Shown: positions 53,216-64,000, counted from the stretch's first letter. The stretch is 64,000 nt of DNA from Sphingomonas japonica (GCF_006346325.1 NZ_VDYR01000001.1:1947501-2011500); one strand, 5' to 3'. Notes: generated by a model from the sequence alone, not told the origin. Numbers and translations are program-made.

Positions 53216-55288
53216 ATGTCCCCGTTGATCCGTACCGGCGCGCTGCTCGCGTCGGTCTCGCTGCTCGCCGCCTGTGCCACGACCGACCGGATGAGCGCCG
53301 CAGCGCCGGCCGGTGCCGCGGTCGCGCCGGTGGCGCCCGCCGCCGCGCAGGGACCGCAGATCGGCAGCTTCGGCTTCGACGTCGCCGGCATGGACCGGTC
53401 GATCGCCGCGGGCGACGATTTCTACGGCCACGCCAATGGCACCTGGGCACGCAACACCGCGATCCCGGCGGACAAGTCGAACTACGGCATGTTCACCGTG
53501 CTCGACGACCTGTCGACCAAGCGCACGCGCGACCTGCTCGACGCCGCGCAGGCCGGGGGCCAAACGAAGATCGGCACAGCCTATGCCAGCTATCTCGACA
53601 CCGCCGCGATCGATACCAAGGGTCTGGCGCCGATCGAGCCGTGGCTGGGCAAGATCAAGGCGCTGACCGGCAAGGCCGGTTATCCCGCGCTGCTGGCCGA
53701 GGCCGACCGCATGGGCGTGTCGGTCCCGATCGGCAGCTATGTCGGACAGGACGACAAGGATCCCGAAACCTATATCCTGAGCATATCGCAATCCGGCCTG
53801 GGGATGCCCGATCGCGATTATTACCTGTCGGACGACGCCAAGCTGACCGAGGCGCGTACCGCATATCTTGCGCACCTGACGCAGATGCTGACGCTGGCCG
53901 GCGAGGACAACGCGGCGGCGCGCGCCAAGGCGGTGCTCGATTTCGAGACCGGCATCGCCCGCGCCCACTGGACCCGGATCGAAAGCCGCGACAGCGACAA
54001 GACCTATAACAAGATGACGGTGGCCGAGCTCGCAAAGGCTGCGCCCGGGTTCGACTTCGCCAGCTATTTCCAGGGCATCGGCACCCCGGTGGATACGCTG
54101 ATCGTCGCGCAGCCCAGTGCCATCGCGGGTGAAGCAAAGCTGATCGCGAGCGCCCCGATCGGCGTACTGCGCGACCAGTTGATCGTGCGCAGCCTGGAGG
54201 ATTTCTCCGACGTGCTGCCGACGCCGATCGACAAGGCGGTATTCGCGTTCGAGGGTACGGTGCTGTCGGGCACACCCGAGCAGGAGGAGCGCTGGAAGCG
54301 CGCGGTCGGCTTTACCAGCCGTGCGCTGGCCGACGAGGTCAGCCAGATCTACGTCGCCGAATATTTCCCGCCCGAGACGAAGGCCGCGGCCGACACGTTG
54401 GTCAAGAACGTGATCGCGGCGATGGACCGGCGCATCGACCAGCTCGACTGGATGGCGCCCGCGACCAAGGCGCTGGCGCATCAGAAGCTCGCAGCCTTCA
54501 CGCCCAAGATCGGCTATCCCGATCGCTGGCGCGACTATTCGGACCTCGACATCGTCGCGGGCGACGCGTTCGGCAACAAGGTGCGCGCCAACCAATGGGC
54601 GCATCAGTGGAATATCGGCCATCTCGGCAAGCCGCTGCAGCGCTGGGAATGGGGCATGACGCCGATGACGGTCAACGCCTATGCCAATTTCGGCATGGTC
54701 GAGATCGTATTCCCGGCCGCGATCCTTCAGCCGCCCTTCTTCGACCCCGCCGCCGACCCGGCAGTCAATTACGGCGGCATCGGCGCGGTGATCGGGCATG
54801 AGCTCAGCCATCATTTCGACGACCAGGGCGCGAAGTATAATCGCGAAGGCCGCCTGACCGACTGGTGGACGCCCGCCGATGTCGCCGCGTTCAAGGCGCG
54901 CACCGATGCGCTGATCGCGCAGTACGATGCCTATGAGCCGCTGCCGGGAATGAAGGTAAAGGGCGCGCTGACGCTTGGCGAGAATGTCGCCGACCTGGCC
55001 GGGCTGACCGTGGCGCACGACGCCTATATGGCGTCGCTGGGCGGCAAGCCGGCGCCCGAGATCGACGGCTTTTCCGGCGACCAGCGCTTTTACCTGGGCT
55101 GGGCGCAGGTCTGGCGGCGCAACTATCGCGAGGCGAACCTGCGCCAGCGCCTGCTGACCGATCCGCATTCGCCGTCGGAGCAGCGCGCATGGGTCGTGCG
55201 CAACCTCGACCCCTGGTACCCCGCCTTCGATCCGGCGCCCACGGACAAGCTGTACCTTGCCCCCGAGCGCCGGGTCCGCATCTGGTGA
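53216..55288 (+). CDS. M13 family metallopeptidase lipoprotein (neprilysin-like)
   Basis: A 690-residue zinc peptidase. A lipoprotein signal ends near SLLAAC (about residue 20). The zinc site HELSH is at 528-532 (IGAVIGHELSHHFDDQG), the third ligand Glu is in GENVADLAGL, and VNAYANFGMVEIVFPAAILQPPFF and the terminal RVRIW match M13. Members cleave peptides of a few kDa in the envelope or outside. AAGGAG precedes the ATG. Confidence 0.94.
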   Translation: MSPLIRTGALLASVSLLAACATTDRMSAAAPAGAAVAPVAPAAAQGPQIGSFGFDVAGMDRSIAAGDDFYGHANGTWARNTAIPADKSNYGMFTVLDDLSTKRTRDLLDAAQAGGQTKIGTAYASYLDTAAIDTKGLAPIEPWLGKIKALTGKAGYPALLAEADRMGVSVPIGSYVGQDDKDPETYILSISQSGLGMPDRDYYLSDDAKLTEARTAYLAHLTQMLTLAGEDNAAARAKAVLDFETGIARAHWTRIESRDSDKTYNKMTVAELAKAAPGFDFASYFQGIGTPVDTLIVAQPSAIAGEAKLIASAPIGVLRDQLIVRSLEDFSDVLPTPIDKAVFAFEGTVLSGTPEQEERWKRAVGFTSRALADEVSQIYVAEYFPPETKAAADTLVKNVIAAMDRRIDQLDWMAPATKALAHQKLAAFTPKIGYPDRWRDYSDLDIVAGDAFGNKVRANQWAHQWNIGHLGKPLQRWEWGMTPMTVNAYANFGMVEIVFPAAILQPPFFDPAADPAVNYGGIGAVIGHELSHHFDDQGAKYNREGRLTDWWTPADVAAFKARTDALIAQYDAYEPLPGMKVKGALTLGENVADLAGLTVAHDAYMASLGGKPAPEIDGFSGDQRFYLGWAQVWRRNYREANLRQRLLTDPHSPSEQRAWVVRNLDPWYPAFDPAPTDKLYLAPERRVRIW

Positions 55289-55307
55289 TGCGGACGCTTG
55301 GCCGCGC

Positions 55308-56735
55308 CTACAGCTCCCAGCCGGGGCGATAGGTGCGGTCGAGGAAGCGGTTGGCGTCGTCGACGTTGGTGACGCGGCCCGCCGCGCCGTCATAGTCGAT
55401 CGGCTGCCCGGCGCGTAGCGCGACCATGCCGAGGATCATCGTCTCGTTGAGCGGCACCGCCACTTCGAACGGCGACGAGGCCGCTTCCTCGCCCTTGATC
55501 GCGCGGATCCAGTTGAGTTCGTGACCCGCAAGCCCGCCGGCGATGCGCGGCAGCGATTGCGGCACGGCGGCGGCGCGCTCGGCCGCGCCGTCGCCGATCA
55601 GCACCGGCTTCTCGCCATAGGTGTTGTGCATCAGCATGCCGCGATCGCCGATATAGAGCACGCCGCCCTCCGCGCTCATCGTCACCCCGGGCGGGAGGCC
55701 GCGCGGCGTCGGCGGCATCAGCCCGGCGTCGAACCACGTCATGCGCAGCGGCCCGCCCGGCGCATTGGCGAAGTCGTAATAGGTGGTGCTGGCGAGCGGA
55801 TAGCTGGTCAGCTCGTCAGGGCCTTGATCGTCCCACGGATTGGTGTCGCCGCCCCACGCGCTGTGGCGCGTCTCGATCCGGGTCGGCAGGCCGGGCTGCA
55901 GCGCCCAGACCGGAAAATCGATGAGGTGCGCGCCCATGTCGCCGAGCGCGCCGACCCCGAACGGCAGCCAGCCGCGCCAGTTGAAATGCGCGTAATCGGG
56001 GTGATAGCCCCAATCGACCGCCGCCGGGCCGCGCCATACGTCCCATTCGAGGCTGGCGGGCTTGGCCTGCGCCGCCGGACGCGCGACGCCCTGCGGCCAG
56101 ACCGGGCGGTTAGTCCACACCTGCACTTCGCGCACGCGGCCGATCGCGCCGCCGCGAATGATCTCGACCACGCGACGGCCGTCGTCGCCGGAATGGCCCT
56201 GATTGCCCATCTGGGTGACGAGCTTGGGATTGCGGCGGGCGAGGTCGAGCAGCACGCGCCCCTCGCGCACCGTGTAGGTTAGCGGCTTTTGCACATAGAC
56301 GTGGATGCCGCGCTCCATCGCCATTTTCGCCGCGACCGCATGATGATGGTCGGGGGTGGCGATGACGACCGCGTCGATGTCCTTGCGCGCATCGAACATG
56401 CGGCGATAGTCGGCATGCTTGTCGGCGCGGTCATATGCGGCCTTGAGCGCGGCGCGATCGGCGATCGCCGCGCCCTCCCCGTCGACGAACGATTCGGCGA
56501 CATGGGCAAGGTCGGGATCGGCGAGCGCGACGATGTTCTGGCCGACCAGCCGGTTCATGTTGCTGGCGCCCATCCCGCCCGCGCCGATCACCGCGACGTT
56601 GACCTTGTCGCTCGGCGCCAGCGCGCGGGCGAAGGCGTTGCCCGGCAGCGCCAGCCCCGCCGTCGTCGCCGCCGCCGCGCCCAGCCAGCCGCGCCGGGTG
56701 ATCCCCGCATCGTGCGTATATCCAGTCACCCGCAT
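55308..56735 (-). CDS. Tat-exported Gfo/Idh/MocA family oxidoreductase
   Basis: About 475 residues. The amino end has a twin-arginine signal, [20 protein letters not shown], followed by the mature NAD(P) fold: [52 protein letters not shown] (the EKP/QKP block) and a C-terminal substrate domain. Tat export of a nucleotide-binding oxidoreductase implies a tightly held cofactor, as in glucose-fructose-oxidoreductase-type proteins. Start is uncertain: ATG 56735, or GTG 56729 which sits six bases from AAGGGG. Substrate probably a sugar or sugar acid. Confidence 0.88.
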   Translation of the reverse strand: MRVTGYTHDAGITRRGWLGAAAATTAGLALPGNAFARALAPSDKVNVAVIGAGGMGASNMNRLVGQNIVALADPDLAHVAESFVDGEGAAIADRAALKAAYDRADKHADYRRMFDARKDIDAVVIATPDHHHAVAAKMAMERGIHVYVQKPLTYTVREGRVLLDLARRNPKLVTQMGNQGHSGDDGRRVVEIIRGGAIGRVREVQVWTNRPVWPQGVARPAAQAKPASLEWDVWRGPAAVDWGYHPDYAHFNWRGWLPFGVGALGDMGAHLIDFPVWALQPGLPTRIETRHSAWGGDTNPWDDQGPDELTSYPLASTTYYDFANAPGGPLRMTWFDAGLMPPTPRGLPPGVTMSAEGGVLYIGDRGMLMHNTYGEKPVLIGDGAAERAAAVPQSLPRIAGGLAGHELNWIRAIKGEEAASSPFEVAVPLNETMILGMVALRAGQPIDYDGAAGRVTNVDDANRFLDRTYRPGWEL

Positions 56736-56799
56736 CCCCTTTTTGTTTGGTTTCACTTGGCAATGTGCGCGATCGGGGGCGGCGATGGCAACCCGCGGG

Positions 56800-58283
<1,484 letters not shown>

Positions 58284-58287
<4 letters not shown>

Positions 58288-58781
58288 GGTGCGAAATCCA
58301 CTTGCGCGGCGACCCGGCCGGGTTCGGCGCGGCGCGTGATCTGGACCCGGACGGGGGCGAGGCTGCTCGATCCGGCGACGTCGGCGATCCAGTTGACCAC
58401 CGAATCATAGCTGCCGTCGGCCACTACCGCGCGCACCCCGCCCGCATCGGGCGTCGTGGTGGCGGTCAGCCCGAAGCCGTTCGCCGCCTGCAGCACGATC
58501 GCCTCGGGCGCGCCGGTGCGCCGTGCGGCCTGCGGTGCGATCGTGCCGACCGCGCGCAGCCGGGCGTTGAGCCCTTCGAAGGTGCGGATGTCGGCGATCG
58601 CCTGCGCGCGCGCCGCCTGCAGCGGCTTGATGACGCCGAACACCAGCACGGCGATCGCCAGCAAGGTCGCCAGCACGCTCACCAGCACGCGCTCGCGGCC
58701 CGACAGCCCGCTCCACCAGCGGTCGAGGCGCAGCAAGGTGGCTTCGATACCGCTGCGTTCGATGACGCGCACGATCTTCAT
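58284..58781 (-). CDS. gspM: Type II secretion protein GspM
   Basis: A 165-residue bitopic inner-membrane protein. A short basic cytoplasmic end is followed by a helix (VLVSVLATLLAIAVLVFGVI, about 32-51) and a periplasmic ferredoxin-like domain. Sequence conservation in this family is low; the call rests on size, topology and position between gspL and gspE. The ATG overlaps the gspL stop by four bases. Confidence 0.82.
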
Positions 58782-59887
58782 GGCGTGCCCCCCGCAGTCA
58801 GGCGGATCGATCCGTCGGGCGCCTCGACGACACGCGCGGCGATCCGCGCCGCCTGCATCGCGCCGGTGATGCGCCCCGCCGCGCCAGGCTGGAGCGGATC
58901 GATATCGACGACCAGCGCGCTGCCCTCGAACGCCATCGAGCGGATGGCGATGCTGCTCGCGAGCGGCGCGAGCGCGCCCGACACCTGCGTCAGCAGCGGC
59001 ACGAACGGGCTGGCGCGCGTCGGTTCGGGCAGCAGATCGACGACGCGCTCGGCAAGCCCCTCGCGATCGGTCGACGCGCCGGGCGACGCGGTCGCCAGCA
59101 GCACGCGCGTCTCATAGGCGCGGCGCTCGGCGATGGTGTGCAGCATCCAGGTGTCGGCGGCGGCGATCGCCGAATGCGCCAGCGCGCCGATGCCGAGGAT
59201 CCAGGCGAGCCGCCGGCCATGATGCGGAAGCGCGGCGCGGCGACGGGCATAGAGACCCTGGCGCAGGTCGATGGCCGGCGCGGCGACGCGCTCGGCAATC
59301 GGGGCCAGCGGGGTGTCGGCGATGCTCGCGTCGATGGCGGCGGGCAGCGGTACGCCGTGCGCGATGACCTGCGGCCTGCCTGCCGCTTCCCAGGCCGCTG
59401 GCAGGAGCTCGACCGGCGTCGCGAAGCCGGTGCCGTCGCCGCTGCGCACGAGCGCCCGGTCGCCATCGGATGCCACCGTCCACACCCCTTCGGCCGGGCG
59501 CGGCAGCGCCAACGCATCGGGGACAAACGCCGCCTGCCCGAGCCCGGCGGCGTCGGCGAGGGCGGTCCAGCGCGCCATCGCGTCGTGGCGGACGATCCCG
59601 ACCAGGAACCGCTTGGGCGCGAGTTCGGCACCAAGCGCGAGATGGACGACGTCGAGCGGATCGGCGATGCGATCCTCGATCGCGAACGGCAGCGCCGCGA
59701 TCCGCTTGGCCCGGCTGTTGAGCGGCAGGTCGACGGCGAGCGTACGCACCGCTTCCGACGGGACGAGGATGGTTGCGGGTCCCCCGGCTTCGTTTATGAT
59801 GAGCGTGTTAGCGGCAAGCGTCCACACGCCCCCCGCACGGTCATCGCCGACGGCTGCCGACGCTGGTGCGGTTGCGGTCATGCTCAT
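58778..59887 (-). CDS. gspL: Type II secretion protein GspL
   Basis: About 369 residues. The amino half resembles the actin-like cytoplasmic domain of GspL (ATILVPSEAVRTLAVDLPLNSRAKRIAALPFAIEDRIADPLDVVHLALG), a membrane helix lies near LAWILGIGALAHSAIAAA, and a small periplasmic domain follows. GspL links GspE to the inner-membrane platform. Two in-frame ATGs (59887, 59881) exist; the first is used. The 57-base gap to gspG must carry both divergent promoters. Confidence 0.85.
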   Translation of the reverse strand: MSMTATAPASAAVGDDRAGGVWTLAANTLIINEAGGPATILVPSEAVRTLAVDLPLNSRAKRIAALPFAIEDRIADPLDVVHLALGAELAPKRFLVGIVRHDAMARWTALADAAGLGQAAFVPDALALPRPAEGVWTVASDGDRALVRSGDGTGFATPVELLPAAWEAAGRPQVIAHGVPLPAAIDASIADTPLAPIAERVAAPAIDLRQGLYARRRAALPHHGRRLAWILGIGALAHSAIAAADTWMLHTIAERRAYETRVLLATASPGASTDREGLAERVVDLLPEPTRASPFVPLLTQVSGALAPLASSIAIRSMAFEGSALVVDIDPLQPGAAGRITGAMQAARIAARVVEAPDGSIRLTAGGTP

Positions 59888-59944
59888 TCGGGACGTACTC
59901 GGGTTTGTAACATTGCTTTCACGGACGGCACGCATGGGGCGGGA

Positions 59945-60433
59945 ATGCGCATAGTTTCACAACAGTTCAATGACACCGTGGCAGCACGGCTCCCCACTCG
60001 CAAGCGCGCCGACGTACCGGGCGGCGAACAAGGGCTGACGCTGGTCGAGATGATCGTCGTGCTGGCGATCATCGCGCTGGTCGCGGCGCTGATCGTGCCG
60101 AATGTCATCGGCCGCCCCGACGAGGCGCGCGTGACGGTGGCGAACACCGACATCCGCACGATCTCCGCCGCGCTCAAGATGTACCGGCTCGACAATGGCA
60201 GCTATCCGACGACGCAGCAGGGGCTGGCGGCCTTGTCGCAAAAGCCGTCGACCCCGCCGGTTCCGGCCAACTGGTCGAGCGAAGGCTATCTGGGCGACGT
60301 CCCGGTCGACCCGTGGGGCAACCCCTATGCCTATTCGTCGGACAGCAACAGTTTCGAGCTGAAATCGCTCGGCAAGGACGGGCAGCCGGGCGGCACCGAG
60401 CTCGACGCCGACCTGACCGGCAAACGCGAATAG
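59945..60433 (+). CDS. gspG: Type II secretion major pseudopilin GspG
   Basis: A 162-residue pseudopilin. The prepilin peptidase site is G30 before LTLVEMIVVLAIIALVAALI, with the conserved Glu at +5; Leu replaces the more usual Phe at +1. The carboxy half is typical GspG (RTISAALKMYRLDNGSYPTTQQGLAAL, GYLGDVPVDPWGNPYAY, LKSLGKDGQPGG), including calcium-binding loop residues. The leader of 30 residues is longer than usual; a later start is possible. Confidence 0.95.
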   Translation: MRIVSQQFNDTVAARLPTRKRADVPGGEQGLTLVEMIVVLAIIALVAALIVPNVIGRPDEARVTVANTDIRTISAALKMYRLDNGSYPTTQQGLAALSQKPSTPPVPANWSSEGYLGDVPVDPWGNPYAYSSDSNSFELKSLGKDGQPGGTELDADLTGKRE

Positions 60434-60437
60434 GCCC

Positions 60438-60923
60438 GTGCGGGGGGCCGTGCCTTTGCGTCGCCAGGCCGGCTTCACGCTGGTCGAGATGCTGATCGTC
60501 CTCGCGATTATCGGCGTCGCGGCAGGCGCGGTGACGCTCGGCATCGGCTCGGCGACGCGTGCACCGTCTGCCGAAAGCGAGGCGCGGCGGCTGTCGCAGC
60601 GCTTGCAGGCCGCCGCTGACGACGCGATGCTCGGCGACCGCATGATCGCCTTCATGGCCGACGAGGGCGGATACGGCTTTGCCCAACGCGCCGGCGCCGG
60701 ATGGCAGGTCATGGCGGGCGAGGCGATGGGCTATCACCGGCTGCCCGGCGGCATGGTGATGACGCTCGACCAGCGCCCGCCGGTGGTGATGGGCGTCGAA
60801 GGCGTCGCGCGGCCGATGCTGGCGGCGATCGAGGCGGGCGAACAGCGCTGGCTGGTGCGCTATGACGGGCTGACGGCGACGGTCCTGCCGGGGGCTGCGG
60901 ACGCTGCGGAGCCTTCGGCGTGA
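60438..60923 (+). CDS. gspH: Type II secretion minor pseudopilin GspH
   Basis: A 161-residue pseudopilin starting at GTG. Prepilin cleavage falls after G12 in RRQAGFTLVEMLIVLAIIG, with Glu at +5. The rest is a short globular domain (RLQAAADDAMLGDRMIAFMADEGGYGF) of GspH type. It begins four bases after the gspG stop and overlaps gspI. Confidence 0.88.
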   Translation: MRGAVPLRRQAGFTLVEMLIVLAIIGVAAGAVTLGIGSATRAPSAESEARRLSQRLQAAADDAMLGDRMIAFMADEGGYGFAQRAGAGWQVMAGEAMGYHRLPGGMVMTLDQRPPVVMGVEGVARPMLAAIEAGEQRWLVRYDGLTATVLPGAADAAEPSA

Positions 60924-61312
60924 GCACCCGCCCGTCCCCGTTCGAAGCGGATGCCCCCCGGGACCAATCCGGCTTTTCGCTGATCGAGGCGCTGGTCGCG
61001 CTGGCGATCCTGGCGATCGCCGCGGTCGGCCTGGTGCGCGCCACCGAATCGCACATCGATTCGACCCGCGCGATGGAAAGCCGTGCGATCGCGATGTGGG
61101 TGGCGGAAAATAGGCTTGCCGAACTCGAGGTCGAACCCGGCGCCGACGGCCCGCGCGAGGTGGCGATGCTGGGGCGGCAATGGCGCGTCGACGTCGATCG
61201 CCGCGGTACCGAAGACCCGGAAATCGAGCGCGTGCGGATCGAGGTATCCGAACCCGGCGGCGCATCGGCGCTTGCCGCGCTCGATGGATTCCTCGACGGA
61301 CGGCGCGGATGA
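60920..61312 (+). CDS. gspI: Type II secretion minor pseudopilin GspI
   Basis: A 130-residue pseudopilin starting at GTG in a GTGA overlap. The cleavage site is G18 in DQSGFSLIEALVALAILAIAAVGLVR, with Glu at +5. ESRAIAMWVAENRLAELE is the GspI-typical segment after the helix. GspI normally forms the pseudopilus tip with GspJ and GspK, which are not found next to it. Confidence 0.9.
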   Translation: MSTRPSPFEADAPRDQSGFSLIEALVALAILAIAAVGLVRATESHIDSTRAMESRAIAMWVAENRLAELEVEPGADGPREVAMLGRQWRVDVDRRGTEDPEIERVRIEVSEPGGASALAALDGFLDGRRG

Positions 61313-62091
61313 TGCAGTTGTTCGACCTCACCCCGCGCCAGGCGAGTCGCGGCCTCGACATCCTGACCGGTGCGGTGGTCGTCAGCATCGCGTTCGCGCT
61401 GGCCGGGCTGACCTGGCGAATCGCCGGGCACGCCGGGTCGGGCGCGGTGCTGGTGCCGCCCGGCAGCCTGCGCCCCGTCGCAGCGCGCCCCGACCTCGCC
61501 CCCGCGCTGGCGCTGGCGCCGTTCGGCAAGGCCGCGCTCAGCGAAGCGGCGCAGCCGACCGGGCTGGCGCTGGTGCTACAGGGGATCATCCTCGCCAATC
61601 CCGCAACGCTGTCGGTCGCCTATATCGCGCAGGACGGCGAGGCGCCGGTCGCCTATGCCGTCGGCGCGCAGGTGGCGGGCGCGACGATCGAGACGATCCA
61701 GCGCGACCGCGTGCTGATCAACAATGGCGGGCGCATCGAATCGCTTGCCGCGCCCGATCCGTTCGCCGATCCCAACGCGCCTGCGCCCGCCGTCGCCGCC
61801 GCGCCGGTCGCTAGCCAGCCCGCGGTCGCGCCGCAGAACAATCCGCCGCCCTCTGCGCAATCGATCATCGCGCGACTCGACGCCAGCCCGACGCGCGGCG
61901 GCTATGCGATCGGCGAGAATGCACCTCCGGGGCTGCAGCCGGGCGACGTCATCCAGTCGGTCAACGGCGCCGCGCTGAACGACGCAGCCGGCGCGCAGGC
62001 CGCGTTCGAGGCGGCGTCGCGCAGCGGTTCGGCCCGCATCCAGATCCTGCGCAACGGCGAGTCGCAGTCGCTTACCCTTCCTACCCGCTAG
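61309..62091 (+). CDS. gspC: Type II secretion protein GspC
   Basis: A 260-residue bitopic protein. A cytoplasmic start, one membrane helix (DILTGAVVVSIAFALAGLTW), a homology-region domain (GLALVLQGIILANPATLSVAYIAQDGEAPVAYAVGAQVAGATIETIQRDRVLI) and a C-terminal PDZ-like domain (GYAIGENAPPGLQPGDVIQSVNGAAL) give the GspC layout. GspC joins the inner platform to the GspD secretin. The ATG overlaps the gspI stop (ATGA); a second ATG follows directly. Confidence 0.9.
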   Translation: MMQLFDLTPRQASRGLDILTGAVVVSIAFALAGLTWRIAGHAGSGAVLVPPGSLRPVAARPDLAPALALAPFGKAALSEAAQPTGLALVLQGIILANPATLSVAYIAQDGEAPVAYAVGAQVAGATIETIQRDRVLINNGGRIESLAAPDPFADPNAPAPAVAAAPVASQPAVAPQNNPPPSAQSIIARLDASPTRGGYAIGENAPPGLQPGDVIQSVNGAALNDAAGAQAAFEAASRSGSARIQILRNGESQSLTLPTR

Positions 62092-62102
62092 GACGCCCCA
62101 TC

Positions 62103-64000
62103 GTGATCCACCGCTTCCGTTCCACGATCCTCGCCGCCGCGCTCGCCGCGACCGCGCTCCAGCCGGTGCTCGGGCAAGCTGCACCGCAGGCGAGCGACAT
62201 CGTCGTCAACATGCGCGGGGTAGAGATCGCCACCGTCGCCGAACAGATTTCGCGGCTGACCGGCCGCACGCTGATCCTCGACCCCAGCGTCAAGGGCGTC
62301 GTCACGGTCACTTCGGCGACGCCGCTCAGCGCCAACGGGGTTTGGGAACTGTTCCAGTCGGTGCTGCGCGCCAACGGCTTTGCCGCGGTCCAGTCGGGCC
62401 GCGCGTGGCGGATCGTGCCGCAGGCCAATGCCGTTCGCGACGGCGGCGTGCGCCGGTCGGGATCGGGGCAGGAACTGGTGACGCGGATGATCCGCCTTTC
62501 CAACGTGCCCGCCGCCGAGGCCGCGCGGATCGCCCGGCCGTTGGTCGCGACGTTCGGTTCGGTCGAGCCGCTCGAGGCGCCCAATGCGATCGTCGTCACC
62601 GATTATGCCGACAATGTCCGGCGTATCGAAAGCCTGATGCAGTCGATCGACGGCGGCGGCGGATCGGCGTTCGCGACGATCCCGCTGCGCAACGGCAATG
62701 CCGCCGAAGTCGCCGCGGCGATCGCGCAGGTGATGGGCGATGGCGAGGCGGGTGGATCGCGGGTCGCGCCCGACGTCCGCTCCAACACCGTCATCGTGCG
62801 CGGATCACCGGCGTCGGTCGCAGAAGCGCGCCGCATCGCCAGCGCGCTCGACCAGCCGGGCGGGCAGACGCCGATCACGCGGGTGTTCCGCCTCAACTAT
62901 GCCGATGCCGAGGCGGTGACCGAAGTGCTGCGCGGCGTGCTCGGCACCGAGGCGGAGGCGACCAATCCCGTGGCGCGCAGCCTGTCGTCGGTCGGCGGCA
63001 GCCGGTCGGGACTCACCAACCGCAACACCAGCCCGACCCAGGCGCTGTCGGGGCTGATCTCATCCAACCAGGATCGTAACGCCAGCGGTGCGATGGGGGC
63101 GCTGGCCGGGGCAGCGGGCGGCGGCGGCGGGGTCGGCAGCTCGACCGCGTCGGTCGGAACCTCCGAACCGGCCGCGACGCCGCAGGGTTTCTCGACCCCC
63201 GACCTCACCGTCCAGCCAGCGCCCGACATCAACGCGATCGTCGTGCGCGGCACGCCGTCGGCCGTGAACGGGCTCGACACGCTCATCGCCGACCTCGACG
63301 TGCGGCGGCCGCAGGTGCTGATCGAAGCGGCGATCGCCGAGATCACCGGCGACGATGCCGAACAGCTCGCGGTCCAGCTCGGCACGGCGGCCGCGACGCT
63401 CAGCGACGTGCAGGGCGCGGGCACGTCGTTCGCCGGTCAGGGCCGCGCCAGCCTCAGCGAAATTCTTGGTCTGCTGAACGTCCCGGCCGCTGCACTGCTT
63501 GGTCAGGGTTTCACCGGCAACGTCGCGATCGGCGACGATTTCTCGATCCTGGTCCAGGCGCTGAGCCAGTCGACCAAGGCGAACCTGCTATCGACGCCGC
63601 AGATCACGACGCTCGACAACAAGATCGGCGAGATCGTCGTGGCGCAGGAAGTGCCGTTCATCACCGGATCGATCCTGACCGACAATGCCGACGTCACCCC
63701 CTATACCTCGGTCGAGCGCCGCGACGTCGGCATCACGCTGCGCGTGCTGCCGCGGATCAACGCGGGAGACACGATCCGGCTCGAGGTCGGGCAGGAAGCG
63801 TCGTCGATCGCCAATACCCAGCTCAACAGCGCGACCGACATCATCACCAACCGCCGCGCGGTCAACACCACGGTGCTCGCCGACAATGGCCGCACCATCG
63901 TACTGGGCGGGCTGACCTCGGACGATCAGCAGACGGTGCGCAGCCAGGTGCCGATCCTCGGCGACATCCCTATCGTCGGCGAGCTGTTCAAGTCGCGCCA
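62103..64000 (+). CDS. gspD: Type II secretion outer-membrane secretin GspD (partial, 3' end beyond window)
   Basis: GTG at 62103, 11 bases after gspC, opens a frame that stays open to the window end (632 residues visible). A signal peptide (STILAAALAATALQPVLGQ) is followed by an N0 domain (IVVNMRGVEIATVAEQISRLTGRTLILDP), N1-N3 repeats (MIRLSNVPAAEAARIARPLV; IPLRNGNAAEVAAAIAQVMGDGEAGG; FRLNYADAEAVTEVLRGVLG) and the secretin core (VLIEAAIAEITGD, LLSTPQITTLDNKIGEIVVAQEVPF, VGITLRVLPRI, VLGGLTSDDQQTVRSQVPILGDIPIVGELF). A Gly/Ser/Ala-rich insert lies in N3 (about 63000-63180). Only the carboxy end is missing. Confidence 0.95.
   Translation, partial: MIHRFRSTILAAALAATALQPVLGQAAPQASDIVVNMRGVEIATVAEQISRLTGRTLILDPSVKGVVTVTSATPLSANGVWELFQSVLRANGFAAVQSGRAWRIVPQANAVRDGGVRRSGSGQELVTRMIRLSNVPAAEAARIARPLVATFGSVEPLEAPNAIVVTDYADNVRRIESLMQSIDGGGGSAFATIPLRNGNAAEVAAAIAQVMGDGEAGGSRVAPDVRSNTVIVRGSPASVAEARRIASALDQPGGQTPITRVFRLNYADAEAVTEVLRGVLGTEAEATNPVARSLSSVGGSRSGLTNRNTSPTQALSGLISSNQDRNASGAMGALAGAAGGGGGVGSSTASVGTSEPAATPQGFSTPDLTVQPAPDINAIVVRGTPSAVNGLDTLIADLDVRRPQVLIEAAIAEITGDDAEQLAVQLGTAAATLSDVQGAGTSFAGQGRASLSEILGLLNVPAAALLGQGFTGNVAIGDDFSILVQALSQSTKANLLSTPQITTLDNKIGEIVVAQEVPFITGSILTDNADVTPYTSVERRDVGITLRVLPRINAGDTIRLEVGQEASSIANTQLNSATDIITNRRAVNTTVLADNGRTIVLGGLTSDDQQTVRSQVPILGDIPIVGELFKSR

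Noticed and set aside
53174..55393. 739-codon antisense frame over the M13 peptidase gene
   Set aside because: No domain seen; the sense frame has a lipobox, HELSH and the M13 ending.

Overview
The window is about 64 kb of high-GC DNA with near-continuous, densely overlapping genes. It reads as a chromosomal segment of an alphaproteobacterium of the Sphingomonas type. Supporting signs are the DUF4167-prmC-prfA-hisS block, the ubiK-ybjN-proC block, a large TonB-dependent receptor beside SapC, cupin-like and tryptophan-halogenase genes, a crtW-crtZ carotenoid pair and a type II secretion cluster. No phage, insertion sequence, CRISPR array or replication origin was seen.

Layout. 1-859: end of a polysaccharide flippase. 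0.9-4.7 kb: a CBS-domain protein, a small membrane protein and two tandem secreted DUF4139 proteins. 4.8-9.1 kb: DUF4167 gene, prmC, prfA and hisS (minus strand), then tRNA-Gly(UCC). 9.4-13.1 kb: a DUF1080 protein and a family 9 glycoside hydrolase, each behind a LacI-type palindrome. 13.3-19.6 kb: seven genes in one overlapping operon (four glycosyltransferases, an acyl-CoA-dehydrogenase-like flavoprotein, a PIG-L deacetylase and a NodS-like methyltransferase). This is the best candidate here for an undescribed pathway. 19.7-22.9 kb: a DUF305/LVIVD-repeat protein, then DUF427 and DCC-type thiol oxidoreductase genes. 22.9-31.8 kb: a carbohydrate-uptake locus (TonB receptor, SapC, cupin-like, flavin-dependent halogenase) divergent from a GH43 glycosidase and an esterase, sharing a promoter region with another LacI-type operator.

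31.8-39.3 kb: tRNA-Gln(UUG), ilvE, a MarR regulator, a hemerythrin-like protein, proC, ybjN, ubiK, tspO, tlyA, two RBBP9-type hydrolases (one degenerate), tRNA-Thr(GGU) and a 41-residue protein. 39.3-44.1 kb: aminopeptidase P, oligopeptidase B and an outer-membrane barrel. 44.4-45.7 kb: crtW and crtZ, giving ketolation and hydroxylation of beta-carotene. 45.7-48.9 kb: a lipoprotein esterase and a succinyl-CoA:3-ketoacid CoA-transferase whose A and B genes are separated by an acid-phosphatase lipoprotein. 49.0-53.1 kb: an acetolactate-synthase-like ThDP enzyme, gspF and a gene very like the divinyl-chlorophyllide reductase bciA. 53.2-56.7 kb: an M13 metallopeptidase lipoprotein and a Tat-exported Gfo/Idh/MocA oxidoreductase. 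56.8-64 kb: the rest of the type II secretion genes, gspL-M-E leftward and gspG-H-I-C-D rightward, with gspD cut by the window end.

Inferred biology: a yellow-orange, heterotrophic, plant-polymer-using bacterium. Secreted glycosidases and esterases (GH9, GH43, DUF1080, esterase), a TonB receptor and a LacI-type control system act on plant polysaccharide, and the type II system could export such enzymes. All calls come from reading translated sequence and motifs; no database search was run.
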